NCBI GenBank assembly: GCA_963833585.1
Contig: CAWHYF010000006.1
Span: 124,001 to 188,000, forward strand
DNA: 64,000 nt
Source: Bog-756 sp963833585
Lineage (GTDB): Bacteria > Actinomycetota > Acidimicrobiia > Acidimicrobiales > RAAP-2
Direction of reading: 5' to 3'
In this document: positions 50,101 through 59,902 of the stretch, in pieces
Layout: every line of letters begins with the position of its first letter
How positions within the stretch are numbered: position 1 is the first letter of the stretch
The notes under the pieces: generated by a model
Told to the model about the DNA's origin: nothing
Databases searched by the model: none
What the model saw: the letters and a program-made list of their open reading frames with translations, nothing else
Program-made: the position numbers and the translations under genes

Positions 50101-51397
50101 TCACGACGGGCGGGGCGGCGAAGGGTTGTGCCGTACCTCGTCGAACGGCTTGTCCTTGTCGGCGGCGTACTCACGCGGCATCCCCAGCACCCGCTCGGAG
50201 ATGATGTTGCGCTGCATCTCGTTGCTCCCTCCGCCGAGACTCCCGCCCTGGCGCATGAGGTACTCCGGCATCTCCCGGGCCACGGGGTCGCCGGGGAGCC
50301 AGGCGCCGCCCCGAGCACCGGCCACCTCGAGCACGATGTCTCGACGGCGCTCGTTGTTGGTGGCGCCGTACAGGCGGGGGATGGAACCGGCCGGGCCGGG
50401 GAACACCCCGACCCGCATGCCCGTGGTGATTCGACCGACCAGCTGCGCACCGACCAGGTCGTTGGCCCGGCACTCGCCCACCAGCTGGCGCACGCGTGGA
50501 TCGTGGCCTGTCCCGAGGGACCGCACCAGCTCCACCAATTCGTTGCGGCCTCCGCTGTGATCACCCCGACCCCCGACCACTCCGCTGGTGAAGGGCGATC
50601 CTCCGGCCACCGCGTCGCGCTCGTGGAAGAGCAGGCGGGAAGCCACCGTCCACCCGTCGTTGACTTCGCCCACCAGGTTCTCGGCCGGGATGGCCACGTC
50701 GTCGAAGAACTCCTGGCAGAACTCGTTCCATCCGTTGACCATCATGATCCGACGGACGTCGATCCCCGGCTGGTGGATCTTCACGATGAAGCAGGACAGA
50801 CCTCGGTGTTTGGGAGCGTGGTAGTCGGTCCGGGCCAGGCAGAGGGCGTAGTCGGACCGGTGGGCACCCGAGCTCCAGATCTTCGATCCGTTGAGGATGA
50901 ACACGTCCCCGTCGCGGGTGGCCCGGGTCACCAGGCCGGCGAGGTCCGATCCCCCGGACGGCTCCGACAGGAACTGCACCCAGACCTCCTCGCCGGAGAT
51001 CATCTTCGGGATGTGGCGCTGCTTCTGCTCCTCGGTCCCGAAGTCCAGCAGGGTGGGGGCCAGAATGGACAGGGACGGGACGTTGAGCAGGATCGGCATC
51101 TCGTAGGGTGCCGACTCCTGGGTGAACACCTGCTGGTGGGCACGGGAGAGTCCCTTCCCTCCGTATGCCACCGGGAAGCACAGGCCCGGCGAATCCCCCG
51201 TCGTACAGGATCCGCTGCAGGTGGCGGGCCCGCTCGCCGTCCTCGTCCGCCTGCATGAGCTGATGGGTGTTGCGATCGTCCAGCCTGGGCATGGCCTCGG
51301 CCAGGAAGGCACGGGCCCGGAGTCGGAACTCATGGAGTTCCTCGGCGTCGGCGGTGGCGGTGACCGTCGTGGACCCGTACGCCTGGGGATCAGCCAC
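50101..51397 (-). pseudogene. Acyl-CoA dehydrogenase (alpha-type of an adjacent pair), one frameshift
   Basis: The N-terminal 70 residues ('MADPQAYGSTTVTATADAEE' to 'RILYDGGFAG') and the rest of the protein are in different frames; one additional C near 51190 explains this, and removal gives 431 residues. The main part has 'FPVAYGGKGLSRAHQQVF', 'VQFLSEPSGGSDLAGL' (FAD/substrate loop), 'NGSKIWSSGAHRSDYALCLARTD' and the C-terminal 'GGSNEMQRNIISERVLGMPREY'. Its ATG overlaps the upstream acyl-CoA dehydrogenase gene by 8 bp. Such adjacent pairs form alpha2beta2 dehydrogenases in actinobacterial steroid and cyclic-acid catabolism. Confidence 0.87.
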
Positions 51398-52565
51398 GGT
51401 GGACCCCCTCCCGGTCGGTCCGCCCTTCCGCCGGGTCGAGTCCGAGGCCGACGGCCAAGCGTTCCCGATGCTCGCTGGGCGTCCCGAACAGGGCCCGGTC
51501 CTGGACCACCCGCCGGAGGTAGAGGTGCAGGTCGTGGTCCCAGGTCACTCCGATCCCGCCGTGGAGCTGCACGCAGTCCTGGATGACCCTGGGGCCGTGG
51601 TCACCGATGTAGGACTTGGCCGCACTGGTCAGCTCGGCGGCCCGGGGCGAGCCGGCATCCACCGCCTTGGCCGCCGCCTGGGCGGTGGCCAGGCAGGCCT
51701 CGACGATCATCTTCAGGTCGGCGAACCGGTGCTTGAGCGCCTGGTACGACGCCAGGGGGCGGCCGAACGAGAACCGGTCGAAGGCGTACTCGACGGTCAT
51801 GGCCAGGACGTGGTCGAGGGCCCCGGCCATCTCGGCGCACTGCAGGGCCACGGCCAGCCGGGCCAGACGCTCGACCTCGTCCGCCGCCCCACCCACCGAT
51901 CCGAGGACCGCCGTCGCCGGCACCCTCACCTCGTCGAAGTTGAGCACCGCGAACCGCCGTACCAGGTCGATCCCCTCGGCCGGGGACACGCCGAGACCCG
52001 GCGTGTCCTGGGGCACGAGGAAGTGGGTCGGCGCCCCGTCGACCCGCGCCGCCACCAGCAGCTGGTCGGCCTCGGCGCCGGCCTCGACGGGCCCCTTCGC
52101 CCCGCGCAGCACGAACCCGTCGGGCGTGGGGGTGGCCTCCAGGTGCACGCCGTCGACCGACCACGGGCCGCCCGGCTCGGCCAAGCACCAGGTGGCCAGG
52201 GCATCGCCGGAGATGATCCCCGGCAGCACGGCGGCCCGCTGCTCCTCGGTCCCCGACCGGGCCACCGCCGAGGCCACCAGGTTGGTCACGATCAGGGTCC
52301 CGGGCGAGACCCGGCGCCCCATCTCCTCGGCCACCAGCACCAGGTCCAGCAACCCGTGGCCCGACACGCTGCCCCCACCGTCCTCCTCGGGGACGAGGAG
52401 GGAGGTCCAGCCCAGCTCGGCGCCCTCCCGCCACCACTCCCGGGGGAAGCCGCCGGGCTGCTTCTCCGCCCATTCACGGACGGTCGGGGTCGGGCACGAG
52501 GCGTCCAGGAATTTGGCCGTCGTCTCATCGAAGAGCTCTTGGTCGTCACTCAACTGTAAGTCCAC
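51390..52565 (-). CDS. Acyl-CoA dehydrogenase (second subunit of the pair)
   Basis: The 391-residue acyl-CoA dehydrogenase-like protein starts 'VDLQLSDDQELFDETTAKFL' and has 'ELGWTSLLVPEEDGGG', 'WCLAEPGGPWSVDGVHLEATP' and the flavin-interacting 'YAFDRFSFGRPLASYQALKHRFADLK'. The terminal 'CVQLHGGIGVTWDHDLHLYLRR' is typical of FadE29-like subunits. The usual catalytic Glu is not evident, as expected for one subunit of a heterotetramer in which the other carries activity. The GTG start is supported by an AAAGGAA site 6 nt upstream. It precedes and overlaps the partner gene. Confidence 0.88.
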   Translation of the reverse strand: MDLQLSDDQELFDETTAKFLDASCPTPTVREWAEKQPGGFPREWWREGAELGWTSLLVPEEDGGGSVSGHGLLDLVLVAEEMGRRVSPGTLIVTNLVASAVARSGTEEQRAAVLPGIISGDALATWCLAEPGGPWSVDGVHLEATPTPDGFVLRGAKGPVEAGAEADQLLVAARVDGAPTHFLVPQDTPGLGVSPAEGIDLVRRFAVLNFDEVRVPATAVLGSVGGAADEVERLARLAVALQCAEMAGALDHVLAMTVEYAFDRFSFGRPLASYQALKHRFADLKMIVEACLATAQAAAKAVDAGSPRAAELTSAAKSYIGDHGPRVIQDCVQLHGGIGVTWDHDLHLYLRRVVQDRALFGTPSEHRERLAVGLGLDPAEGRTDREGVHRG

Positions 52566-52791
52566 ACGGATTCCTTTTCTCGCCTTCGTTCTACTCGGCG
52601 CCGGGCGACCGGGGACAATCGTGGCCCGGTCCTCCGGGGTCGGTGTCTGGCCCCCGAGCGGCATCCGGCCCTGGTCGGAACGGTGCGGTGGGCCACGACG
52701 GCGCCGGAGCCGGAGCACCACGCCGACGAGGACGGCGGCCGCCCGGACCGACTGGCCAGCCGGTCGGCCGGCGAACGGTCCCGCTCGCCGC

Positions 52792-54072
52792 CTAGCTGTT
52801 GGTCAGCTGGCCCAAGTCGGCCGCCCGGTTGGCGTGAGGGACCTTCGGACCCTTGCGGGTGGCGCGGATCGACACGTCCCGTCCCATGCCGCCCGGGCCC
52901 GCAGGGCCCGCACCGTGGCCCTCCTCCTGGGGGACGACCGAGAACGGGTCGTAGGAGAAGTGCCGCATGGCGTTCAGGTGGGTGATGCGGTCGATGTCGT
53001 GCTCGGGGAGCTCGCCGATGTACTTCCAGAGCTGCTCGGGCGCGGTGGGCCAGGTGGTGTCGGAGTGGGGGTAGTCGCACTCCCAGGTGACGTTGTCCAT
53101 GTTGAGATAGTCGCGGTTGGCCACACCGAACGCGTCGTCGATGAAGCAGGTGATGATGTGCTCGTTGAACACCTCGCTCGGCAGCCGGTCCCCGAAGTCC
53201 TGGCCGGTCCAGGCGTGGTGCTTCTGGTAGTTGTAGTCGATGCGTTCCAGGAAGTAGGGAATCCAACCGATGCCCCCCTCCGAGAGGGCCACCTTGAGGG
53301 TGGGGAACTTGCGCAGCACCGGCGACCAGATGAGGTCGGCGGCGGCCTTCACGATATTGATGGGGGTCACCGTGATCAGCACGTCGACCGGGGCGTCGGC
53401 CGAGGTGATCGTGATCTCGGAGGAGGAACCGATGTGCATGCACACGGTCACGTCGTTGTCGGCGCAGGCCGTCCAGAACGGGTCCCAGTGGTCGGAGTGG
53501 ATGCTGGGCCAGCCCAGCTTGGACGGATTCTCGGAGAAGGTGACGGCGTGGGCGCCCTTGGCCGCGGTGCGCCGGACCTCGGCGGCCAGCACCTCGGGAT
53601 CCCAGATGGCCGGGATGGGGCACGGGATGAACCGGCCGGGGTACGTGCCGCACCACTCGTCGATGTGCCAGTCGTTGTAGGCCCGCACCATGGCCAGCGC
53701 CACGTCCTTGTCCTTGGTCCGGGCGAACGTCTGCCCGCAGAACTGGGGGAAGGAGGGGAAGCAGAGCGACCCGAGGACGCCGTTGGCATCCATGTCCGCC
53801 ACCCGCTCGTGGATGTCGTAACAGCCCGGGCGGATCTCCTCGAACGAGGTCGGCTCCATGCCGTATTCATCGGGCGGACGCCCCGCCACGGCGTTGAGGG
53901 CGATGTTGCCCATCTCCACCCCCTCGTACCGCCAGGCGCTGGTCCCGTCGGCACGGGTGATGAACTGGGGGGCGGCGTCCACGTACTTGGCCGGTAGGCG
54001 GCCCTCGAAGACGTTGGGCGGCTCGACGACATGGTCGTCGACACTCACCAGGATCAGATCGTCTACGTCCAT
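52792..54072 (-). CDS. Amidohydrolase family 2 protein (paralogue B)
   Basis: The 426-residue protein shares layout and motifs with paralogue A: 'VSVDDHVVEPPNVFEGRLP', 'RPGCYDIHERVADMDANGV', 'AYNDWHIDEWCGTYPGRFIPC', 'CMHIGSSSEITITSADAP', 'LSEGGIGWIPYFLERIDY' and 'WECDYPHSDTTWPTAPE'. Metal ligands are the D-x-H near the N-terminus, the central His and the last Asp. The two genes flank the acyl-CoA dehydrogenase/hydratase genes on the same strand, which suggests one transcript and successive or alternative substrates. The start has a GGAGGGGG site. It is divergent from the CaiB-type gene across 206 nt. A basic, glycine-rich 50-residue tail is not conserved. Confidence 0.88.
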   Translation of the reverse strand: MDVDDLILVSVDDHVVEPPNVFEGRLPAKYVDAAPQFITRADGTSAWRYEGVEMGNIALNAVAGRPPDEYGMEPTSFEEIRPGCYDIHERVADMDANGVLGSLCFPSFPQFCGQTFARTKDKDVALAMVRAYNDWHIDEWCGTYPGRFIPCPIPAIWDPEVLAAEVRRTAAKGAHAVTFSENPSKLGWPSIHSDHWDPFWTACADNDVTVCMHIGSSSEITITSADAPVDVLITVTPINIVKAAADLIWSPVLRKFPTLKVALSEGGIGWIPYFLERIDYNYQKHHAWTGQDFGDRLPSEVFNEHIITCFIDDAFGVANRDYLNMDNVTWECDYPHSDTTWPTAPEQLWKYIGELPEHDIDRITHLNAMRHFSYDPFSVVPQEEGHGAGPAGPGGMGRDVSIRATRKGPKVPHANRAADLGQLTNS

Positions 54073-54278
54073 GGTGGACCCCCTCCCCAGCGGCCGACCG
54101 GGTGGGCCCGGCACTCGGGTTCGCACAGACTCGCTCAGAGTATGGTTTCAAGGTAGCACGTCTGTTCTCCGAGGTCCCGGCGGTACCGGCCTTCCGGGCA
54201 CCGGTCGGCACGGTGCGAACGGGAGACGGGATCGGGCACCACGGAGCCGGCGCCGCGGAGCGAGCCAAGGGGAACACG

Positions 54279-56626
54279 ATGAGTGGAGCACCACCGCCCG
54301 GTGACCGAAGCGGGACCCGAGGCCCGGCCGGGCCGGCCCGCATCCTGGACGGGATCCGGGTGGTCGACTGCTCGGAGGGGATCGCCGGACCGGTGGCCTC
54401 CCTGCTGTTGGCCGAGGCCGGCGCCGAGGTCGTGAAGGTGGAGCGTCCGGGCGGGGACCCGACCCGCCACTCCCCCGCCTTCCTCACCTGGAACCGGTCC
54501 AAGCGGAGCGTGGTCCTCGACCTCGCGACCGGGGAGGGACACCGGGACCTGGACCGTCTGCTGGCCGGGGCGGACGTCCTCATCCACGGCTTCGGGCCGA
54601 CCGAGGCGGGCCGGCTCGGTCTCGCCGACGCCGCCCTGGCCGAGCGGCACCCGCTGGCTCATCCACAGCGCGGTGCGGGCATGGCCCGCCGGTCACCCCA
54701 GTGCCGATGGCGCCGTCGACGACCTGCTGGTCACCGCCCGGCTCGGCCTCTGCGACGAGCAACAGGGCCACCGGGACGGTCCGGTCTTCCTCCGGTTCCC
54801 CATCGGCAGTTGGTGCGCCGCCTATCTGGCCACCATCGGCATCGTGGCCCGGTCTGGTCCAGCGCCAGCGCGGGGGCGCCGCGGGCGGTCCGGTCCACAC
54901 CAGCCTGGCTCAGGGGGCGTTGCTGCCGACCATGATGCACTGGGCCCGGGCGGAGCGACCGGGGCCGATGTTCGAGTTCGGGCTGCCGAAGGACCTCGTC
55001 CCCTCGCTGTTCGAGTGCGGCGACGGGGTGTGGGTGCATCTCATGCGCTGCGCCGACGTCGATTCGCCGCTGATGGCGAAGGCGTTGGGCGAGATGGGCG
55101 ACGAGTCGACGGCCGAGGCCAACGCGGACTTCGCCGGACTTCCCATGCCCGGCTATCCCAACTTCGGGGCCAACCGGCAGATCTTCCGCACCCGCCCCAG
55201 CACCGAGTGGCTGGAGGACTTCTGGGCCCACGACATCCCGGCCCAGCCGGCCGCGCCGTTCGGAGCCATCCTGGCCGACGGTCAGGCCCGACTGAACGGC
55301 TACGTGATCGAGGTGACCGACCCCGAGCACGGCACCCTCACCCAGGCCGGCACGCCGTTCGCCACCCAGCCCCCCTCCCGGGTGACCGGCCCGGCCCCGG
55401 CCCTGGGCCAGCACAATGAAGAGGTGTTCGGGGCGCTGCCCGACGCCGCCGCCGGACGCCGCCGCGGAACCGGGTCCGGACCCCACGGTCCGATGGCCTC
55501 TGGAGGGGCTGCGGATCCTCGACCTGGGCAACTTCCTGGCCGGTCCCCTCGGCCCCATGCTCCTCGCCGATCTCGGAGCCGACGTGGTCAAGGTGGAGGC
55601 GACCGGCGGTGACCAGATGCGGCACGTCCAACGGGTCTTCGCCGCCTGCCAGCGGGGAAAGCGCGGGGTGGCCCTGGATCTCAAGTCCGCGGCCGCCCGC
55701 CCGGCGCTGGAGGCCCTGATCGGCTGGGCCGACGTGGTCCACCACAACCTCCGGATGCCCGCCGCCAACCGGCTGGGCATCGACTACGACAGTCCGTCCG
55801 CGCCGTCGACCCCGAGGTCGTCTACTGCCACACCAGCTCCTACGGTCCCGAGGGCTCGCGGGCCGACTGGCCTGGCTACGACCAGCTCTTCCAGGCCTGT
55901 GCGGGATGGGAGGTCCTGGGAGGTGGTGAGGGTAACCACCCGATGTGGTTCCGGTTCGGGTTCATGGACCACCTCTGTGCCATGGGCTCGACGGTGGCCA
56001 CCCTGCTCGCGGTCTACCACCGCGACCGGACCGGGCACGGGCAGCGAGTGACCGGCTTCACTGCTCGGCGGGCGGGGTGCTGACCAACGGCGAGACCTTC
56101 CTCGACGCGGCCGGGGCGGCGGCGCCGGTGGCCACGGTCGACCACCGCCAGATGGGCACCTCGCCCGGTCATCGGCTCTATCCCGCGGCCGACGGCTGGG
56201 TGGCCCTGTGCGCCCGGGACGAGGGCGAGTTGGCCGCCACCTGCTCGGCCCTCGGGGTGGACGGGCCCGACGAGCTCGAGCCGGCGGTGGCCGCCGCCGC
56301 CGTCGACTCCGTGGTGACCGCGCTGGCATCGGCTGGGGTGTCCTGCGAGCCGGTCCGGACTCGACCAGGGGGAGGCGTTCCTCGACGACCCCCTCCTGCG
56401 GTCACTCGACCTGGTGACCGCCTATCCCCACGCCGAGTGGGGCCGACTGGAGCAGGTCGGGGCGTTCTGGAGTCTCGGCGACCTCGACGTCCGGCTCGAC
56501 CGGGCCCCGCCGGCACTGGGCCAGCACACCGTCGAGGTGCTCACGGAAGCCGGCCTGGCGCCCGATGCCGTCGGTGCACTCCTGGCCGCCGGCGTGATCG
56601 CCCAGGCCGGCGGCGGTGCGGCGTGA
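54279..56626 (+). pseudogene. Double-domain CaiB/BaiF CoA-transferase, multiply frameshifted
   Basis: The locus encodes two family III CoA-transferase domains in one protein of about 780 residues. Domain 1 begins 'ILDGIRVVDCSEGIAGPVAS' with 'LLAEAGAEVVKVERPGGDP'. Domain 2 begins 'LEGLRILDLGNFLAGPLGPM' with 'LLADLGADVVKVEATGGDQM'. Catalytic-type and substrate motifs follow ('SSYGPEGSRADWPGYDQLFQA', parts; 'GNHPMWFRFGFMDH'). The frame changes near 54653, 54856, 55460, 55795, 56070 and 56365, so at least six indels would be needed for one protein. Class III enzymes move CoA between carboxylic acids. The gene is divergent from the amidohydrolase operon and begins the plus-strand run of catabolic genes. 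Real decay or sequencing error cannot be distinguished here. Confidence 0.82.
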
Positions 56627-56662
56627 AGGCCCCGGCCGGACCGGCGGTGCGGAGGACCCGGC

Positions 56663-57106
56663 GTGGCTGATGCCCCGTTCCGTATCCTGCCGGAGCTGAC
56701 CGACCGCAACCGCCACTTCTGGCAGGGGGGTGGCCACGGGCACCTGGTCCTCCTCCGCTGCCAGACCTGCGGGTACTACCTCCACCCACCGAGCCCGGTG
56801 TGCCCGCGGGACCGTTCGAAGGACCTCGCCCCCGAGGCGGTCAGCGGTCGGGCCACGGTGGCCAGCTTCACGGTGAACCACCACCCGTGGGTGCCCGGCG
56901 TCGAGCTCCCCTACGTGATCGGGATCGTCGAGCTGGTGGAGCAGGTCGGCCTCCGGCTCACCACCAACCTGGTGCGGTGCGAGCCCGACGAGGTGGCGGT
57001 GGGCATGTCGGTGCAGGTGGTCTTCGAGCACCACGAGGACCACAACGGCGACGTGTGGCTCCCGCTCTTCGCCCCCGTCGGATCGGTGGTCGTCGACCGT
57101 GGCTGA
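56663..57106 (+). CDS. DUF35/OB-fold zinc-ribbon protein
   Basis: This 147-residue DUF35 protein has 'LLRCQTCGYYLHPPSPVCPRD', a zinc ribbon with three visible cysteines, and an OB-fold ('ATVASFTVNHHPWVPGVELPYVIGIVEL', parts). A fourth ligand is not obvious. It begins at a GTG 36 nt after the CoA-transferase and overlaps the thiolase-like gene by 8 bp (GTGGCTGA), so both are translated together. By analogy with known DUF35-thiolase complexes it should bind the acyl-CoA substrate for its partner. Confidence 0.87.
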   Translation: MADAPFRILPELTDRNRHFWQGGGHGHLVLLRCQTCGYYLHPPSPVCPRDRSKDLAPEAVSGRATVASFTVNHHPWVPGVELPYVIGIVELVEQVGLRLTTNLVRCEPDEVAVGMSVQVVFEHHEDHNGDVWLPLFAPVGSVVVDRG

Positions 57107-58301
57107 TCGACCCGCCGAACAGGAGTGCGCCGTCACCGGGATCGGCCAGTCGGCCATCGGTCGGCGTCTCGGGATCGACCCCCTCGAGCTCACGTTGGAC
57201 GCCTGCCTGGCCGCCGTGGACGATGCGGGCCTCCCGCTGGCCGCCATCGACGGCGTGTCGACCTACCCGGGGCCGCTGTCGGTGCCCCGCGGCTTCTCGG
57301 GAGCCGGGGCCGTCGACGTCATCGACGCCCTGCGCCTGGAGGTCGACTGGTACGACAGCGGGATCGAGACCTCGGGCCAGTTGGGTTCGGTGATGAAGGC
57401 GTGCCTGGCCGTGGCGGCCGGCCTGGCCGACCATGTCTTGTGCTTCCGTTCGGTGTGGGAGGGCAGCGCCCAGGGCACCGGTGGGCGGGCCAGCGTGGGC
57501 ATGGCCGGTGACCAGGGGCCGTTCTACGCCTCCGGCGCCCAGCAGTGGACACTCCCCTTCGGTGCCGCGTCGGCGGCCTGCTGGGTGGCCCAGTTCGCCT
57601 CGGCCCACATGCACCGCTACGGCACCACCTCCGAGCAGCTGGCCCAGATACCCCTGAACGCCCGGCGCAACGCCGCCCGCAACCCCAACGCCATCTACCG
57701 CGATCCGATGTCCATGGAGGACTACTTCGCCTCCCGGATGATCACCACGCCCCTGCGGCTGTTCGACTGTGACGTGCCCTGCGACGGGGCCACCGCGGTG
57801 ATCGTCTCCCGACGCTCGCTGGCCGGGGACCTCGCCTCCACGCCGGTGTATGTGGAGGCCATGGGCGCCGCCATGCACGATCGCCCGAGCTGGGACCAGC
57901 TCCGCGACCTGACCCGGACCGTCGGGGCCGACGCCGCCACCCAGATGTGGTCGCGGACCTCCCTGACCCCGGCCGACGTGGACGTGGCCGAGCTCTACGA
58001 CGGGTTCAGCTTCCTCGCGCTGCTGTGGCTGGAGGCACTCGGGCTGTGCCCGGTCGGGGAGAGCGGCCCGTTCGTCGAGGGCGGGACGCGGATCGGGCCC
58101 GGCGGCCAGCTCCCCCTCAACACCCAGGGCGGGCAGCTGTCGGGGGGTCGCCTGCACGGCTACGGGTTCCTGCACGAGGCGTGCGTCCAGCTGCGGGGCG
58201 AGGGCGGCGAGCGCCAGCTGGCCCGGCGGCCCCGAGTGGCGGCGGTGGCTGCCGGGGGTGGCAACACCTGCGGGTGCATGCTGCTCACCACCGGCACCTG
58301 A
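57099..58301 (+). CDS. Thiolase-like enzyme lacking the nucleophilic Cys (aldolase candidate)
   Basis: The 400-residue protein has the thiolase fold: 'AVTGIGQSAIGRRLG' at the start, 'LTPADVDVAELYDGFSFLALLWLE' and 'NTQGGQLSGGRLHGYGFLHEA' with the active-site His region. At the position of the acyl-accepting cysteine it reads 'ETSGQLGSVMKACLAVAAG', so the nucleophile seems to be replaced. The same features occur in Ltp2-type retro-aldolases, which act with a DUF35 partner in steroid side-chain degradation. The immediately upstream gene is such a DUF35 protein. I infer a carbon-carbon lyase on an acyl-CoA, not a classical thiolase. Confidence 0.82.
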   Translation: MADRPAEQECAVTGIGQSAIGRRLGIDPLELTLDACLAAVDDAGLPLAAIDGVSTYPGPLSVPRGFSGAGAVDVIDALRLEVDWYDSGIETSGQLGSVMKACLAVAAGLADHVLCFRSVWEGSAQGTGGRASVGMAGDQGPFYASGAQQWTLPFGAASAACWVAQFASAHMHRYGTTSEQLAQIPLNARRNAARNPNAIYRDPMSMEDYFASRMITTPLRLFDCDVPCDGATAVIVSRRSLAGDLASTPVYVEAMGAAMHDRPSWDQLRDLTRTVGADAATQMWSRTSLTPADVDVAELYDGFSFLALLWLEALGLCPVGESGPFVEGGTRIGPGGQLPLNTQGGQLSGGRLHGYGFLHEACVQLRGEGGERQLARRPRVAAVAAGGGNTCGCMLLTTGT

Positions 58302-58303
58302 CG

Positions 58304-59902
58304 GTGACCCTGCGACCCACCCACCGGCAGGTGGCCGCCGCCCGCTACCTCCGACCCGGTGGCGCGTGGGACGTCCCCACCCTGGACCGGTTGGCCGGCG
58401 CCGCCCCGGTGCCCGTCGGCTCGGTGGCCTCGGACTCCGCGACCCGCTTGGGCCCCGTGGAGATGGACCGGACGGTGGCCGCCGTGGCCGGAGGGTTGCG
58501 GGCCGCCGGGGTGCGCCGCCGCGACGCCGTGGCCTGGCAGCTGCCCAACCGGGTCGAAGTGATGGTGCTGTTCCGGGCCTGCTGGCGGATCGGCGCGGTG
58601 GCGGTCCCCATCCACCACCAGCTCGGCCCGGCCGAGGTCGACGCCATGGTGGAGGCGGTCGACCCGAGGTTGGTCCTGGCCGACGCCGACCTCCCCCTGA
58701 GTGACCGGCGGGGTGCTCTCGAGGCCCGTATCGGGACACCGGACTGGGAGTCACTGCTGAAGGCGCCGGCGGTCAGCAGCGGGGCGGCGAGGCCGGCTGA
58801 CCTGGCGGTGGCCCTGTTCACCTCGGGATCGACCGGGAAGCCCAAGGCCGCGCTCCACACCCACCGCGCCCTCGCCCACAAGGCGCTCACCATGGCCCGG
58901 GCCCATGGCCTCCGTCCTTCCGACGTGGTCCTGATGCCGGCACCTCTGGCCCACATCTCGGGCCTGCTGAGCGGCGTACTCCTGCCGGCCGCGGTCGGCA
59001 TGCGAACCGAGCTCATGGAACGCTGGGACGCCGAACGCGCCCTGACGCGGATCCGGGACGAGCAGGTGACCTTCATGATCGGGCCGCCGGTCTACTTCTC
59101 GGCCATGGCCGAGGCGTCCGGATGCACTCCCGACACGGTGGCCAGCCTCCGGATCATCTCGTGTGGATCGATGCCGGTCAGCCCCGAATTCGTCGACGCC
59201 GCACGGGAGGCCTTCGGTGCCACGGTCAAACGCACCTACGGCTCGACCGAAGCCCCGACGGTCACCACCTGGGCCTGGGACGACCCACCCGAACGGGCCC
59301 GCGACACCGACGGCCGGGTGGTGGGCCAGGCCGAGCTGCGCCTGGCCGACCCGGTCACCGGTCGGGCCGTCGGGCCGGGAGGAACCGGCGAACTCGAGCT
59401 CCGGGGCCCGGAGCTGTTCGTGGGCTACGCCGATCCCGGCCAGACCAAGGAGGCCTTCCGCCGCGGATGGTTCCGGACCGGCGACCTGGCCGCCGTGGAC
59501 CCGGAGGGATGGCTGACCATCGTGGGGCGAGCCAGGGAGCTGATCATCCGGGGTGGGGAGAACATCGTCCCCGCCGAGGTGGAGCGGGTCCTCGACGCCC
59601 ATCCGGCCGTTCGTCAGGCCGTCGTGGTGGGCTACCCCGATCCCCACCTGGGCGAGCGGGTGGCCGCCTTCGTGGTCAGCGACCGGCCCATGGACGTCGA
59701 GGAGTGCCGTCGGTGGTGCGAGGACCGGGGGTTGGCCCGGTTCAAACGGCCCGACCGGGTGGGCCGGCTGGAGACCGTGCCGACCCGCTCGCTCGGGAAG
59801 CCCGACCGGGCGGCCCTACGGGCCCTGGCCGCATCGGGCGCCAGGCCCACTGAACCGGTCCGGGCCGCCGCACGTCGCACGTCACACGAACCAGGGAGAT
59901 GA
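58304..59902 (+). CDS. AMP-dependent acyl-CoA ligase
   Basis: The 532-residue member of the ANL superfamily has the P-loop 'VALFTSGSTGKPKAALHTHRA' (A3, about residue 168), 'KRTYGSTEAPTVTTW' (A5), 'RRGWFRTGDLAAVD' (A7), 'IIRGGENIVPAEVERVL' (A8) and the final catalytic Lys in 'TRSLGKPDRAAL' (A10). It should activate a carboxylic acid to its CoA thioester, the entry step of the surrounding pathway. The GTG begins 2 nt after the thiolase-like gene. The shape is of the medium-chain or cyclohexanecarboxylate ligase type; the substrate is unknown. Confidence 0.9.
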   Translation: MTLRPTHRQVAAARYLRPGGAWDVPTLDRLAGAAPVPVGSVASDSATRLGPVEMDRTVAAVAGGLRAAGVRRRDAVAWQLPNRVEVMVLFRACWRIGAVAVPIHHQLGPAEVDAMVEAVDPRLVLADADLPLSDRRGALEARIGTPDWESLLKAPAVSSGAARPADLAVALFTSGSTGKPKAALHTHRALAHKALTMARAHGLRPSDVVLMPAPLAHISGLLSGVLLPAAVGMRTELMERWDAERALTRIRDEQVTFMIGPPVYFSAMAEASGCTPDTVASLRIISCGSMPVSPEFVDAAREAFGATVKRTYGSTEAPTVTTWAWDDPPERARDTDGRVVGQAELRLADPVTGRAVGPGGTGELELRGPELFVGYADPGQTKEAFRRGWFRTGDLAAVDPEGWLTIVGRARELIIRGGENIVPAEVERVLDAHPAVRQAVVVGYPDPHLGERVAAFVVSDRPMDVEECRRWCEDRGLARFKRPDRVGRLETVPTRSLGKPDRAALRALAASGARPTEPVRAAARRTSHEPGR

